The notes: generated by a model not told the origin, from the sequence alone. A stretch of 64,000 nt of DNA from UMGS1601 sp900553335 (GCA_937920725.1 CALEUW010000013.1:17030-81029); one strand, 5' to 3'. Shown: positions 45,197 through 53,042, counted from the first letter of the stretch. Made by a program: numbers and translations.

Positions 45197-46654
45197 ATGG
45201 ATGAAACAACGAGAAAATTAAGAAACTACTTTGATGAAATGGTAGTTTATAAGGATCTTAAGAGTAGCAACTTCTTTTCAGCATTAAGTTTACCATCTTT
45301 TACACGAGACTGGCTTTTAAGACGCTTTGCTGATGAAGAGGGCCGCTTTGATAATGAAGAACTTGCTGAATTTGTAAAAAAATTCATTCCAAAGAAAAAT
45401 GATTGGACAGCAATTAAAAGCAGAATAGTTAAGGATAATGAGCATGTAAGAATGCTGGCAAAAATCTCCGTTGAAGTTGATGTACGGACCGGACAAGCTG
45501 CATTTACTCTTCCTGATTTTGGACTTTCCACGAAGGAAACCATTATTGAGGATGATGTCTGGTTTGAATATAAAGAGCAACTGATAAGTGGTCATGAAGT
45601 TTGGGGGATGATTGAACTTGGATACAGATTGCCAGACGATTCAGTAACACCACATATTCCTGGTAAGATTCGTTTGATAAGCTTCAAAAACTTTTGTCCA
45701 TATGAAATCGATACCGAGTATTACAAAGTTGCCAGATCAAAATTTGACGTAAAAGAGTGGATAGATATCTTACTCGGTGCAGTTGACTACAATGCAGCAG
45801 GATATAGTAGTGACGAAGAAAAACTTACAATGCTTACTCGTCTACTTCCATTTGTGGAAAAGAGACTCAATCTTATTGAGTTGGCACCCAAAGGCACTGG
45901 CAAATCGTATTTGTTTGGTCGGGTTAGCCGTTATGGATGGCTGTCCAGCGGAGGCGTTATGTCTCGCGCAAAAATGTTCTATGACATTTCGAAGAGGACG
46001 GAAGGATTAGTATCGGGGAATGACTTTATCACATTGGATGAAGTGCAGACTATTTCTTTTACCGACGTAGATGAGATGCGTGCAGCCTTGAAAGGTTATC
46101 TTGAATCTGGCGTATTTACTGTAGGGAATTATGAAGGTACAGCGTCATCTGGTGTAATCCTTTGCGGAAACATTTCAAAAGAAACCATGGACAATGATGG
46201 CACAACAGATATGTTCTGCGAACTACCTTCTGTGTTCCATGAATCAGCATTGATTGAACGATTCCACGGATTTATTAAAGGTTGGAATATTCCTAGAATG
46301 AATGATGATTTGAAAATCTCGGGATGGGCGCTTAATTCGGAATACTTTTGTTCCATTCTGCACGAATTGAGAGATGATACCGCTTATAGATCTATTGTTG
46401 ATGCTTTAGTTATCGTTCCTTCTGGAGCAGACACAAGAGACACCGAGGCGGTTAAGAGGATTGCAACTGCATATTTGAAATTACTCTTCCCTCATGTGAG
46501 AAAGCCTGAAGATATTGATTCCAGAGATTTCAACAGATACTGTTTACGTAGAGCGTGTAATATGCGTGCAACTATACGCATGCAGCTTGGAATTATGGAC
46601 AGCGAGTATCGCGGAAAAGATATTCCTGCATTTAAGGTGGCTGAGATAAAGTAA
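45197..46654 (+). CDS. brxL: BrxL, Lon-like ATPase (BREX)
   Basis: 485 aa with the BrxL pattern: an N-terminal DNA-binding-like domain (FTRDWLLRRFADEEGRF), the AAA+ Walker A ELAPKGTGKSYLFG (about 229), RYGWLSSGG, Walker B FITLDEVQTI (about 276) and an ALIERFHGFI arginine-finger region. The length fits the shorter BrxL form. BrxL rings bind DNA and are required for phage restriction in other BREX types. ATG 45197 is 11 bases after pglZ; its stop overlaps the next ATG. Confidence 0.9.
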   Translation: MDETTRKLRNYFDEMVVYKDLKSSNFFSALSLPSFTRDWLLRRFADEEGRFDNEELAEFVKKFIPKKNDWTAIKSRIVKDNEHVRMLAKISVEVDVRTGQAAFTLPDFGLSTKETIIEDDVWFEYKEQLISGHEVWGMIELGYRLPDDSVTPHIPGKIRLISFKNFCPYEIDTEYYKVARSKFDVKEWIDILLGAVDYNAAGYSSDEEKLTMLTRLLPFVEKRLNLIELAPKGTGKSYLFGRVSRYGWLSSGGVMSRAKMFYDISKRTEGLVSGNDFITLDEVQTISFTDVDEMRAALKGYLESGVFTVGNYEGTASSGVILCGNISKETMDNDGTTDMFCELPSVFHESALIERFHGFIKGWNIPRMNDDLKISGWALNSEYFCSILHELRDDTAYRSIVDALVIVPSGADTRDTEAVKRIATAYLKLLFPHVRKPEDIDSRDFNRYCLRRACNMRATIRMQLGIMDSEYRGKDIPAFKVAEIK

Positions 46655-46857
46655 TGGCAAAAACACATTCATGTAAGGTATGCTTCAAGGAAAAACTTTC
46701 AAAGGACGAAATTGGAGCCACTAAAAAATTAATTGATCGAGATTCTAAAGAATTTTTCTGCATAGATTGCCTGGCAGACTATTTGGGATGCACCGTTGAA
46801 GATTTGCTGGACAAAATTGAAGAATTCAAGGAGGAAGGTTGTACTCTCTTTAAGTGA
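46654..46857 (+). CDS. Small zinc-ribbon protein in the BREX operon
   Basis: 67 aa with two Cys pairs (HSCKVCFKEK and FFCIDCLADYLGC) that could hold one zinc, then a charged helix (EDLLDKIEEFKEEGC). The start overlaps the brxL stop (TAATG), so it is translationally coupled. It is nine bases before the desulfurase. It may be an adaptor or sulfur carrier between desulfurase and BrxP; no family name is recognised. Confidence 0.7.
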   Translation: MAKTHSCKVCFKEKLSKDEIGATKKLIDRDSKEFFCIDCLADYLGCTVEDLLDKIEEFKEEGCTLFK

Positions 46858-46866
46858 GGAATATTT

Positions 46867-47991
46867 ATGAAACGCTTGATTTATGCCGATAATGCGGCAA
46901 CAACAAAACTGGATACGGACGCGTTTGAGGCAATGAAGCCGTACTTGCTTGATGAGTACGGCAACGCTTCACAGCCTTATACTTTCTCCCGCGCTCCCAA
47001 GAGGGCACTCCAAGAAGCGCGGGAAATGATTGCATCGTGTATTAATGCAAACCCAAATGAAATTTATTTTACATCTGGCGGCACAGAAAGTGATAACTGG
47101 GCGATAAAAGCCCCGGCGATAGCTCATGGTAAACATTGCTCAATTATTGCTTCACAAATAGAACATCATGCAATCCTTCATGCCTGTCATGCTGTCGAAC
47201 AGATGGGCTACTCAGTTGCGTACTTACCAGTGGAGAGCCAGGGCATTGTGCAGCCTGCTTCCCTATCATCGATAATTAACAGTGAGACAAAACTAGTTTC
47301 TGTCATGTATGCAAACAACGAAATAGGAACGATTGAACCGATTAGGGAGTTATGTTCAATTGCACATGAACACGGCGCATTATTTCATACAGATGCAGTA
47401 CAAGCTGTAGGTCATGTACATATTGATGTAAAAGCATTAGCCATCGATATGCTCTCTGCATCAGCACATAAATTCAACGGTCCTAAAGGCATAGGATTCC
47501 TTTACATCAAAGCTGGAACACCCATCTGTCCTTATGCCGATGGTGGCGCTCAAGAATTTGGCATGCGAGCAGGAACCGAAAACGTTGCGGCTATTGTGGC
47601 TATGGCCGTTGCCCTTCAAAAGAATTGCAGCCGTATTGATGAAGTTACTACACATTTACTTTCTCTGGAAAACAATTTGCTTGATGCATTACAGGACGCT
47701 GGCTTGGATTTTATCCGAAACGGTAGTTCAAACCACATTCCAGGAAATATAAGCCTCTCCTTCAAGGGTGCACAAGGAGAAATGTTACTCCACAGACTTG
47801 ATCTAATGGGTATTTCTGTTTCTACAGGTTCCGCATGTGATAGTAAAATCACACAGGTAACCCATGTTGTTGAGGCTATTCAAGTTCCCGATGAATATAG
47901 ATATGGTACGATTCGTATTTCTTTAGGATATGAAAATACTGTCGAGGAAATTCGATATATAGCAAAGTCTATTGCAAAAATCCTTCGATAA
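46867..47991 (+). CDS. Cysteine desulfurase (IscS/NifS/DndA type)
   Basis: 374 aa class V PLP enzyme. The PLP lysine is in SASAHKFNGPKG (Lys 202), the substrate-binding block is GGTESDNWAIK, and the sulfur-carrying Cys is in STGSACDSK (Cys 324). It moves sulfur from L-cysteine to a protein persulfide. No scaffold gene (iscU, sufB) is nearby, and it is inside a defence operon with a DndC-like protein. This matches DndA in phosphorothioation clusters. Its likely job is to supply sulfur to BrxP or to build the BrxP Fe-S cluster. Confidence 0.92.
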   Translation: MKRLIYADNAATTKLDTDAFEAMKPYLLDEYGNASQPYTFSRAPKRALQEAREMIASCINANPNEIYFTSGGTESDNWAIKAPAIAHGKHCSIIASQIEHHAILHACHAVEQMGYSVAYLPVESQGIVQPASLSSIINSETKLVSVMYANNEIGTIEPIRELCSIAHEHGALFHTDAVQAVGHVHIDVKALAIDMLSASAHKFNGPKGIGFLYIKAGTPICPYADGGAQEFGMRAGTENVAAIVAMAVALQKNCSRIDEVTTHLLSLENNLLDALQDAGLDFIRNGSSNHIPGNISLSFKGAQGEMLLHRLDLMGISVSTGSACDSKITQVTHVVEAIQVPDEYRYGTIRISLGYENTVEEIRYIAKSIAKILR

Positions 47992-48012
47992 CAGAAAAGC
48001 ACGGAGGTAAGT

Positions 48013-48990
48013 ATGGATAACGAAGCGAAACTGAGACCGTTATACCTTACAAAAATTCTATATGAAAAGACGGATGAGGAGCACTTTCTTACCACTGCAC
48101 AGCTTATGCATATTCTTGAAGAGCAGTACGGCATCAAATCCCATCGTCAGACCATCAAGGCTGATATTGAACTGTTGAAGCAGTTTGGTATGGAGATTGA
48201 GGAAGTCAAATCCACGCAGAACCGATACAATTTGTTCGAAAGACGGTTTGATGTTCCGGAGCTGAAGCTGCTCATCGATGCGGTGGAGTCCTCGAAGTTC
48301 ATCACGGCGAGCAAGAGCAAAGAATTGGTCGATAAGCTCAGTACACTTGCTGGTGAACATGCCAGCGCCAAGCTGAAAAGAAATGTCAGCTGCGAAGGTC
48401 GTGTAAAATCCGGAAACGAGGAAATCTATCTGATTGTCGATGCTATCAATGAGGCTATCAACGCAAACAAGAAGATTTCCTTCCAATACTTCCAGTATGA
48501 TGTGCGGAAGCAACAAAAGCTGAAACGCAGCGGAGAGCCTTATACCATCACACCGCTGCACCTGGTATGGAATGGCGATTACTATTACATGGTCGGCGTC
48601 TACGACTACAAACAGCGTATTGGCAGCTTCCGTATTGACCGTATTGCGAAGCGTCCGGTGCTTCTTGACGAAGAAGGAACCCCAGCTCCGGAAGGGTTCG
48701 ATATTAACGGGCATATCAATACCACCTTCCGTATGTTTAATAGCGACCGGGCTGAAGTGGAGCTGATTTGCGACAACGATGTGATGGACTCTATCATAGA
48801 CCGTTTTGGCAAGGATGTTACCACATATGCCAACGACATGACATCCTTCAGAGCTGTGGTTGATATTGCAGTCAGCAATGCGTTCTATAGTTGGGTGTTT
48901 GCTTTTGAGGGTAAGGTTAAGATAAAAGCACCGCAAGAAATAAAAGAAAAATACATTATGATGTTGAAAACGGCAATTGACAGCGAATAA
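48013..48990 (+). CDS. WYL-domain transcriptional regulator
   Basis: 325 aa. An N-terminal winged helix (TTAQLMHILEEQYGIKSHRQTIKADIELL) is followed by a WYL domain (PLHLVWNGDYYYMVGVY, GSFRIDRI) and a C-terminal WCX-like region. WYL regulators control many phage-defence operons, including BREX (BrxR). GGAGG precedes the ATG at 48013. It is the last gene of the plus-strand operon and probably controls it. Confidence 0.88.
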   Translation: MDNEAKLRPLYLTKILYEKTDEEHFLTTAQLMHILEEQYGIKSHRQTIKADIELLKQFGMEIEEVKSTQNRYNLFERRFDVPELKLLIDAVESSKFITASKSKELVDKLSTLAGEHASAKLKRNVSCEGRVKSGNEEIYLIVDAINEAINANKKISFQYFQYDVRKQQKLKRSGEPYTITPLHLVWNGDYYYMVGVYDYKQRIGSFRIDRIAKRPVLLDEEGTPAPEGFDINGHINTTFRMFNSDRAEVELICDNDVMDSIIDRFGKDVTTYANDMTSFRAVVDIAVSNAFYSWVFAFEGKVKIKAPQEIKEKYIMMLKTAIDSE

Positions 48991-49189
48991 GCATAATACA
49001 ACGGAAAGGATTCAATTTGAAGCAACAGAACTGTAAATTATTAAAAATATCAAAAACACAACAATTTCAGTTTTTTATGACTGTTACTCCAAAAACATCT
49101 TCATAATTGGAACTGTTTTCGGGACGAAAAACATAGATGCCATCATTTCTAAATAAAAAAATGGTCGTCATTTCGGGATTCGGGAGGGA
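48991..49189. other. Gap between the WYL gene and the right long repeat
   Basis: About 200 bp without a convincing gene. A short minus-strand ORF crossing 49067-49267 is not conserved in the left repeat copy and is not called. Motifs such as GTCATTTCGGGATTC (49167) recall the palindrome cluster near 31350. Confidence 0.4.
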
Positions 49190-49550
49190 TTTACCTCTTA
49201 TCATAACGGACAAACAATCATTTTCCTGTAATTTTAGAGAGTAAATTTCAAGCAAAATTGGGGTCATTGGAAAGTCAAAATCATAACCTGATTTTTGAAA
49301 GACAGGTAATTTTCGGAGTGAAAAATCATCTCAAAAAACTTCCGAAATCTTATCATAACGATAGGAAAATCATTTTTAAGAGTTTCAAAGGAAAGTTATA
49401 AAACAAGGTAAATCAGATATGAATTTGGATTTTTTCTGTGCATAATCCATATTTTTCAAGTGATATCTATCTCTTAACCCTCTTTGAATAGGCATACTTT
49501 TAAAATTTGTCCATCGTAAATCCTAAAGGGGAAACGTTTTTAAAACTGAA
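49190..49550 (+). repeat. Long direct repeat bracketing the defence block, right copy
   Basis: Counterpart of 31544-31910; see shared blocks there. Together the copies bracket 17.3 kb carrying the ATPase, XRE, BREX-like and WYL genes. The right copy is immediately upstream of the DUF2806 gene, as the left is upstream of the ATPase gene, so it may serve as a common promoter/operator region. Confidence 0.8.
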
Positions 49551-49617
49551 GTTGAAATATAACTTGATAATTTGTGATCAAGAGTTAACAAGAACTAAAT
49601 ATAGGTAGGATGATAAT

Positions 49618-50520
49618 ATGGCTGAATTAGAACAAATTGTTTCTGTTTCTGAAAAAACAATAGATAAAGCTAATAGCGTATTTAACTGGTTAAACACACC
49701 TAAAGAGGAAGCTAGGCAGTTTCTTATAAAGATGATTAATAATAGTGAAGATTTAACTACTGAACAGCAATTATCATTAATCTACAATTCAAGGAAGCTG
49801 ACACGTGAATACGGTAACTCAAAGAAGGTTTACGAAGAAGTCAAAAAAATCTTTGCTAATCCCTCAAAAGAACCTGAATTAGATGATGATTGGTTGCATT
49901 TCTTCTTTGATAAAGCAGAAAAGGTTTCTAATAAGAGTATGCAACTAATATGGGCTCGATTGTTAGCGGGCGAATTTAATCAACCCGGTTCAATTAGTAG
50001 AAAACTAATGCATATTATTTCCATCATGGATGTACATAGTGCACATTCTTTCAGAACTTTCTCTTATTATGTACTTGAGCGTAAAGGATTGTTCACGACA
50101 AACTATGATACCGACGCAGTTTTAATACCAGATGGTTTTCATGTTGATAGCTTCGACTTCTTGCTAAAAACTGAAAAATGGCTTAATAATGCCGGTTTTG
50201 CTAATTATAAAGAACTAGCCCTAGATTTGACAATGAATACTGGAGAATTGAACAGTTTGGAAAATTTAGGTTTAGTGCAAAGAGTTCCAGATAGCGACTG
50301 TGCTCTTGCGTTGATATATCACACGGAAGATTTTAAGGAATATTACTTAACTCCTCAAAACGACATGTCTTTTCCATTGGGCATTTATTCCTTTACCACA
50401 GAAGGTCGACAATTATATGATATTATTGGTTGTACTGGTTGTAGAGGAGTTTTTGAAATAATAAAGCAATATTTGTTGGAATGTAAAATTGACTTTCGAG
50501 TTGATGGTGACGAACTATAA
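49618..50520 (+). CDS. DUF2806-like protein
   Basis: 300 aa. The central block DDDWLHFFFDKAEKVSNKSM, followed by QLIWARLLAGEFNQPGSIS and SIMDVHSAHSF, is the DUF2806 pattern, found in proteins near mobile and defence genes. The C-terminal part is a winged-helix-like region (ELNSLENLGLVQRV). No catalytic residues are known. It starts downstream of the right long repeat and is 45 bases before the nuclease gene, so the two are probably one operon and one system. Confidence 0.75.
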   Translation: MAELEQIVSVSEKTIDKANSVFNWLNTPKEEARQFLIKMINNSEDLTTEQQLSLIYNSRKLTREYGNSKKVYEEVKKIFANPSKEPELDDDWLHFFFDKAEKVSNKSMQLIWARLLAGEFNQPGSISRKLMHIISIMDVHSAHSFRTFSYYVLERKGLFTTNYDTDAVLIPDGFHVDSFDFLLKTEKWLNNAGFANYKELALDLTMNTGELNSLENLGLVQRVPDSDCALALIYHTEDFKEYYLTPQNDMSFPLGIYSFTTEGRQLYDIIGCTGCRGVFEIIKQYLLECKIDFRVDGDEL

Positions 50521-50565
50521 AATCGATAGTAAGTTTGATTTGACTGAAAAATTTAGGAGACTATA

Positions 50566-51609
50566 ATGGCATCAATAAAAGGAAAATTGTTTGAGTATTT
50601 TGTATTTCGCTTATTAGTAGCTTGTGGTTTTAAGCCTGTAAATCCGGATGGATTATTAGTGTATAAGGGTGGACCTGGATTAATGGTGCAAGGCATTGGA
50701 CAACCGCATAATGCGGATGTTCTTCTTTCACCTCCTATCCAAACCCCTTTCTACTATCCAACGCGCCTTATCGTTGAATGTAAGTGTTATAATACTGCTA
50801 TTGGCTTACCTCAAATTCGAAATGCACTAGGACTTCGCGATGATATTAATAACTTTGAAATTGTCACAGAGGATATTCTCGAAAATAGAAAGCATAACCG
50901 TAGTAGTAAGCCTAAATTTCATGATACAAAACGATATGTCTATCAAGTGGCGGTTGCATCTATTGACGGTTTTGCATCCACAGCTTTCCCTTTTGCAAAA
51001 GCTCACAGAATTCCATTGATTTCTTTTGCACATAGTGCAATGTTTGCAAGTATTCGACAAGTACTCTCTGATTTGGATGAACTTGCTGTAACGAATAATG
51101 AACTGGGACGAGCGATTAGTTCTCGCCTAAGCCACGCAATGCTACATACAGAATTGAGAATTTCTCCTAATGATTTTGATAATTATGAATGGCGAAGATA
51201 TATCGAAGAAATTAGCACTATTGAGAGACGAATTACAATTGGCCTGTTGGAAGATGGATCCATTCTTTTTCTTCTGCAGGCTGAGCAAGAACATGCGCAA
51301 CTTTATTATGAAGACATACAAGAAGATGGTTGCACAATTCATTGGCATGGAGGTAACGACAATGTATGGGTGCTTAATAACCATGGAATAACATATTATT
51401 TTGAATTGCCAAAAGAGATATACAAAAACTGGGTGCATTCCGTAGGAGAGCAACGGCGAGATGCATTGAGAATTAAACGAGATTATTTTTCAAAAATAGT
51501 TTTGTTTAACAGATCGGAACAGGCAAATGAAGAAATTTCGATCCTACATTTTTCCGAACGCTTTATGCGTAGAGCGGAGAATGCTATATATGAACAGGAT
51601 GATAATTAG
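50566..51609 (+). CDS. PD-(D/E)XK (Mrr-like) nuclease paired with DUF2806
   Basis: 347 aa. The N-terminal restriction-endonuclease fold has KGKLFEYFVFRLL, an Asp in HNADVLL (about 52) and the Glu-x-Lys pair in LIVECKCYN (about 69-71), followed by GLPQIRNALGLRDD. The C-terminal half is not recognised and could sense a signal or bind DNA. RBS TAGGAG is at the start. Last gene of the island before its right end. It would act on DNA; the trigger is unknown. Confidence 0.8.
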   Translation: MASIKGKLFEYFVFRLLVACGFKPVNPDGLLVYKGGPGLMVQGIGQPHNADVLLSPPIQTPFYYPTRLIVECKCYNTAIGLPQIRNALGLRDDINNFEIVTEDILENRKHNRSSKPKFHDTKRYVYQVAVASIDGFASTAFPFAKAHRIPLISFAHSAMFASIRQVLSDLDELAVTNNELGRAISSRLSHAMLHTELRISPNDFDNYEWRRYIEEISTIERRITIGLLEDGSILFLLQAEQEHAQLYYEDIQEDGCTIHWHGGNDNVWVLNNHGITYYFELPKEIYKNWVHSVGEQRRDALRIKRDYFSKIVLFNRSEQANEEISILHFSERFMRRAENAIYEQDDN

Positions 51610-51652
51610 AAAACCTATTATTCATTAAACAATAAATTTTATGTTTCATGCA

Positions 51653-51685
51653 AACAGGCACGAGAGCTTAACTCCCGTGCCTGTT
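51653..51685. terminator. Bidirectional terminator at the island's right end
   Basis: Stem AACAGGCACG/CGTGCCTGTT separates the nuclease gene from the convergent chimeric cotJC frame. Confidence 0.8.
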
Positions 51686-52271
51686 ATACTATTTTGTTGA
51701 TTTTCCATTGAAAACAGCTTGTCCTATCGTATTTTTGTGATTTGTTGTTCTTATGAGGTCGCAGGCGACGATTTTGGGCAAAAACCCTGAAAGTCCTGAA
51801 ACCCGCATAAAATAAGGCTTTTTTGGGTGTTGTTATATCAGGTTGTTCTTTTGTCATCGTGCCCTCTGCTGCTAAATCCTCTGTAAGGTCAGTTATCGGA
51901 TCACCAGTAGACTGAAACGTCAGCGCTGAAAACGGAGTTCCCGATGCTGCCTGTGGATAAATACCTGTCGTATGATCCACAAAATAAGCATCAAAACCGG
52001 ACTCCTTTATTTCTTTTATAGACAATCCCTTTGTAAGCTGATATAAAATTGCGGAAACTATCTCCATATGTGCCAGTTCTTCGGTGCCCACATCGTTCAA
52101 TATCGCTTTAACCTCATTACAAGGTGCAACATATCGCTGATTCAGGTACCTCATTGCTGCTCCTAATTCACCGTCAGGTCCGCCTAGCTGACTTATTATC
52201 ACCTTTGCAAGAGCAGGATTCGGATTCTTTATTTTTACCGGATACTCAAGCCTTTTCTTATATTCCCACAT
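51684..52271 (-). pseudogene. cotJC: cotJC, severed 5' part with an island-encoded tail
   Basis: The first 133 codons (MWEYKKRLEYPVKIKNPNP to LTEDL) plus the AAE core are genuine CotJC, including the metal-binding GTEELAHMEIVSAI helix. From 51863 the frame runs into island DNA and adds about 59 unrelated residues (starting GTMTKEQPDITTP) before a stop near the terminator. Start ATG 52271 overlaps the cotJB stop. The second Glu/His metal helix is lost to 26394-26591. The product would be a chimera of 195 aa, close in length to intact CotJC but lacking its C-terminal third. Confidence 0.92.
51842..51872. other. Right attachment junction (inner arm plus core)
   Basis: Arm GTTGTTCTT (51842-51850), 13 bp, then core CTCTGCTGC (51864-51872). 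With the left end it would form a 48-bp attP-like site with 9-bp inverted arms. Confidence 0.8.
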
Positions 52272-52525
52272 CAGTTCTCGCTCCCTTCCCAAGGCCATGG
52301 CTCGGTCGCCCACGCCCATTTGTCTTCTCTTACTCCACTCTCTAAATCAAGCGGTCCGTAGTCCTTTTCATACTCCTCTTTTGCTTCATCATATAGCTTT
52401 TTGTACTTTTTAAAAAATGCTATACCGTCCTTGCAAGTCGGGTGACTGTCAAGGTAAAGGTTTGCGTCTACCATTGCAAAATAATACTGCCTTACCTTGC
52501 TTAAAAGCTTATTTTTTGCATTCAC
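52271..52525 (-). CDS. cotJB: Spore coat protein CotJB
   Basis: 84 aa of the CotJB family: helical (LLSKVRQYYFAMVDANLYLD), HPTCKDGIAFF and the Trp-rich end KWAWATEPWPWEG. The start is GTG at 52525 with GGAGG nine bases before it. It overlaps cotJA by 17 bp and cotJC by one base, so all three are coupled. CotJ proteins are made in the mother cell and go into the spore coat. Confidence 0.92.
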   Translation of the reverse strand: MNAKNKLLSKVRQYYFAMVDANLYLDSHPTCKDGIAFFKKYKKLYDEAKEEYEKDYGPLDLESGVREDKWAWATEPWPWEGSEN

Positions 52526-52769
52526 CTTTAACTGCCTCCTCTCCTATGAACGGTTTATCAAGCGACGGGAATATTGTACCCCTTGAAAGCGCCGCCTGCT
52601 CGTCATATGTCTTTTCCCATTCCTGAAACGGTACATAAGCCATTGCTACCGGTGTATATCTGGGAAACTCCCCCTTCGGCTCAGGACATTCCTTTCCGCA
52701 AAACGGAGCTGTACCGTTTCCCACTTCTTTACCGAAGCGGTCAAATATGCCTTTGTCAAATATATCCAT
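52509..52769 (-). CDS. cotJA: Spore coat-associated protein CotJA
   Basis: 86 aa from the ATG at 52769 (MDIFDKGIFDRFG), preceded by GGAAGGG. The CotJA core is YTPVAMAYVPFQEWEKTYDEQ followed by ALSRGTIFPSLDKPF. First gene of the cotJABC operon behind a sigma-E-type promoter. Confidence 0.9.
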   Translation of the reverse strand: MDIFDKGIFDRFGKEVGNGTAPFCGKECPEPKGEFPRYTPVAMAYVPFQEWEKTYDEQAALSRGTIFPSLDKPFIGEEAVKGECKK

Positions 52770-52815
52770 ATTTATATCCCTTCCTTTATAATTGATTAAA
52801 TTCACTTCCCTTTAA

Positions 52816-52845
52816 ATAGTATGTAAAGTCCTGCCGAAATGTGAC
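52816..52845 (-). promoter_or_regulatory. cotJ operon promoter, sigma-E type
   Basis: On the minus strand, GTCACATT, 14 bp, CATACTAT: each box differs by one base from the mother-cell sigma-E consensus (GTCATATT, CATACAAT). In Bacillus subtilis cotJ is a sigma-E operon. It lies 47 bp upstream of cotJA. Confidence 0.75.
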
Positions 52846-52935
52846 GAAAATTCTGAGCTGAAATAACACAACCCCGAAGCCACGTTCTTATAATCAGAAG
52901 TCTGAAAAAATAACCGATAAAAATAAAAAATACGG

Positions 52936-52964
52936 TTGACGCATATCAAAATATAATGTATAAT
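52936..52964 (+). promoter_or_regulatory. GH43 gene promoter
   Basis: TTGACG, 17 bp, TATAAT; leader of about 70 nt before AGGAGG and the ATG at 53043. Confidence 0.75.
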
Positions 52965-53042
52965 GTAAGGAGGAATAGGATAAATCGGTGTAATTTTCTT
53001 TACCTTTTACTATAAGTTCGGTAAACTCATAGGAGGATTTTT

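Larger units (their letters stand above)
26583..51872. mobile_element. 25.3-kb defence island integrated in cotJC by a large serine recombinase
   Basis: The two cotJC pieces end at the same 9-bp core CTCTGCTGC (26583-26591 and 51864-51872), in the same reading frame. Removing one core plus everything between restores 198 uninterrupted codons. A large serine recombinase gene starts 43 bp inside the left end, as expected for integrases. The cargo is RNase III-like, ATPase, BREX type 4-like, WYL, DUF2806 and nuclease genes plus a decayed IS. No relaxase, coupling protein, type IV secretion, capsid or replication gene is present, so it is not visibly self-transmissible. The boundaries are well supported by sequence; mobility today is untested. 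Confidence 0.92.

Noticed and set aside
34523..48990. Missing or hidden PglX methyltransferase in the BREX operon
   Set aside because: No methyltransferase motif (NPPY/DPPY with a SAM site) was found in any ORF of the island; type 4 BREX is known to lack it.
49067..49267. 66-aa minus-strand ORF at the right long repeat
   Set aside because: A short piece (SVMI-GK) can be read in both copies, but stops and shifts break the left copy. At most it is a remnant.
26583..51872. Integrative conjugative element or prophage
   Set aside because: No relaxase, type IV secretion, replication, capsid or packaging gene is present; only the recombinase and cargo remain.
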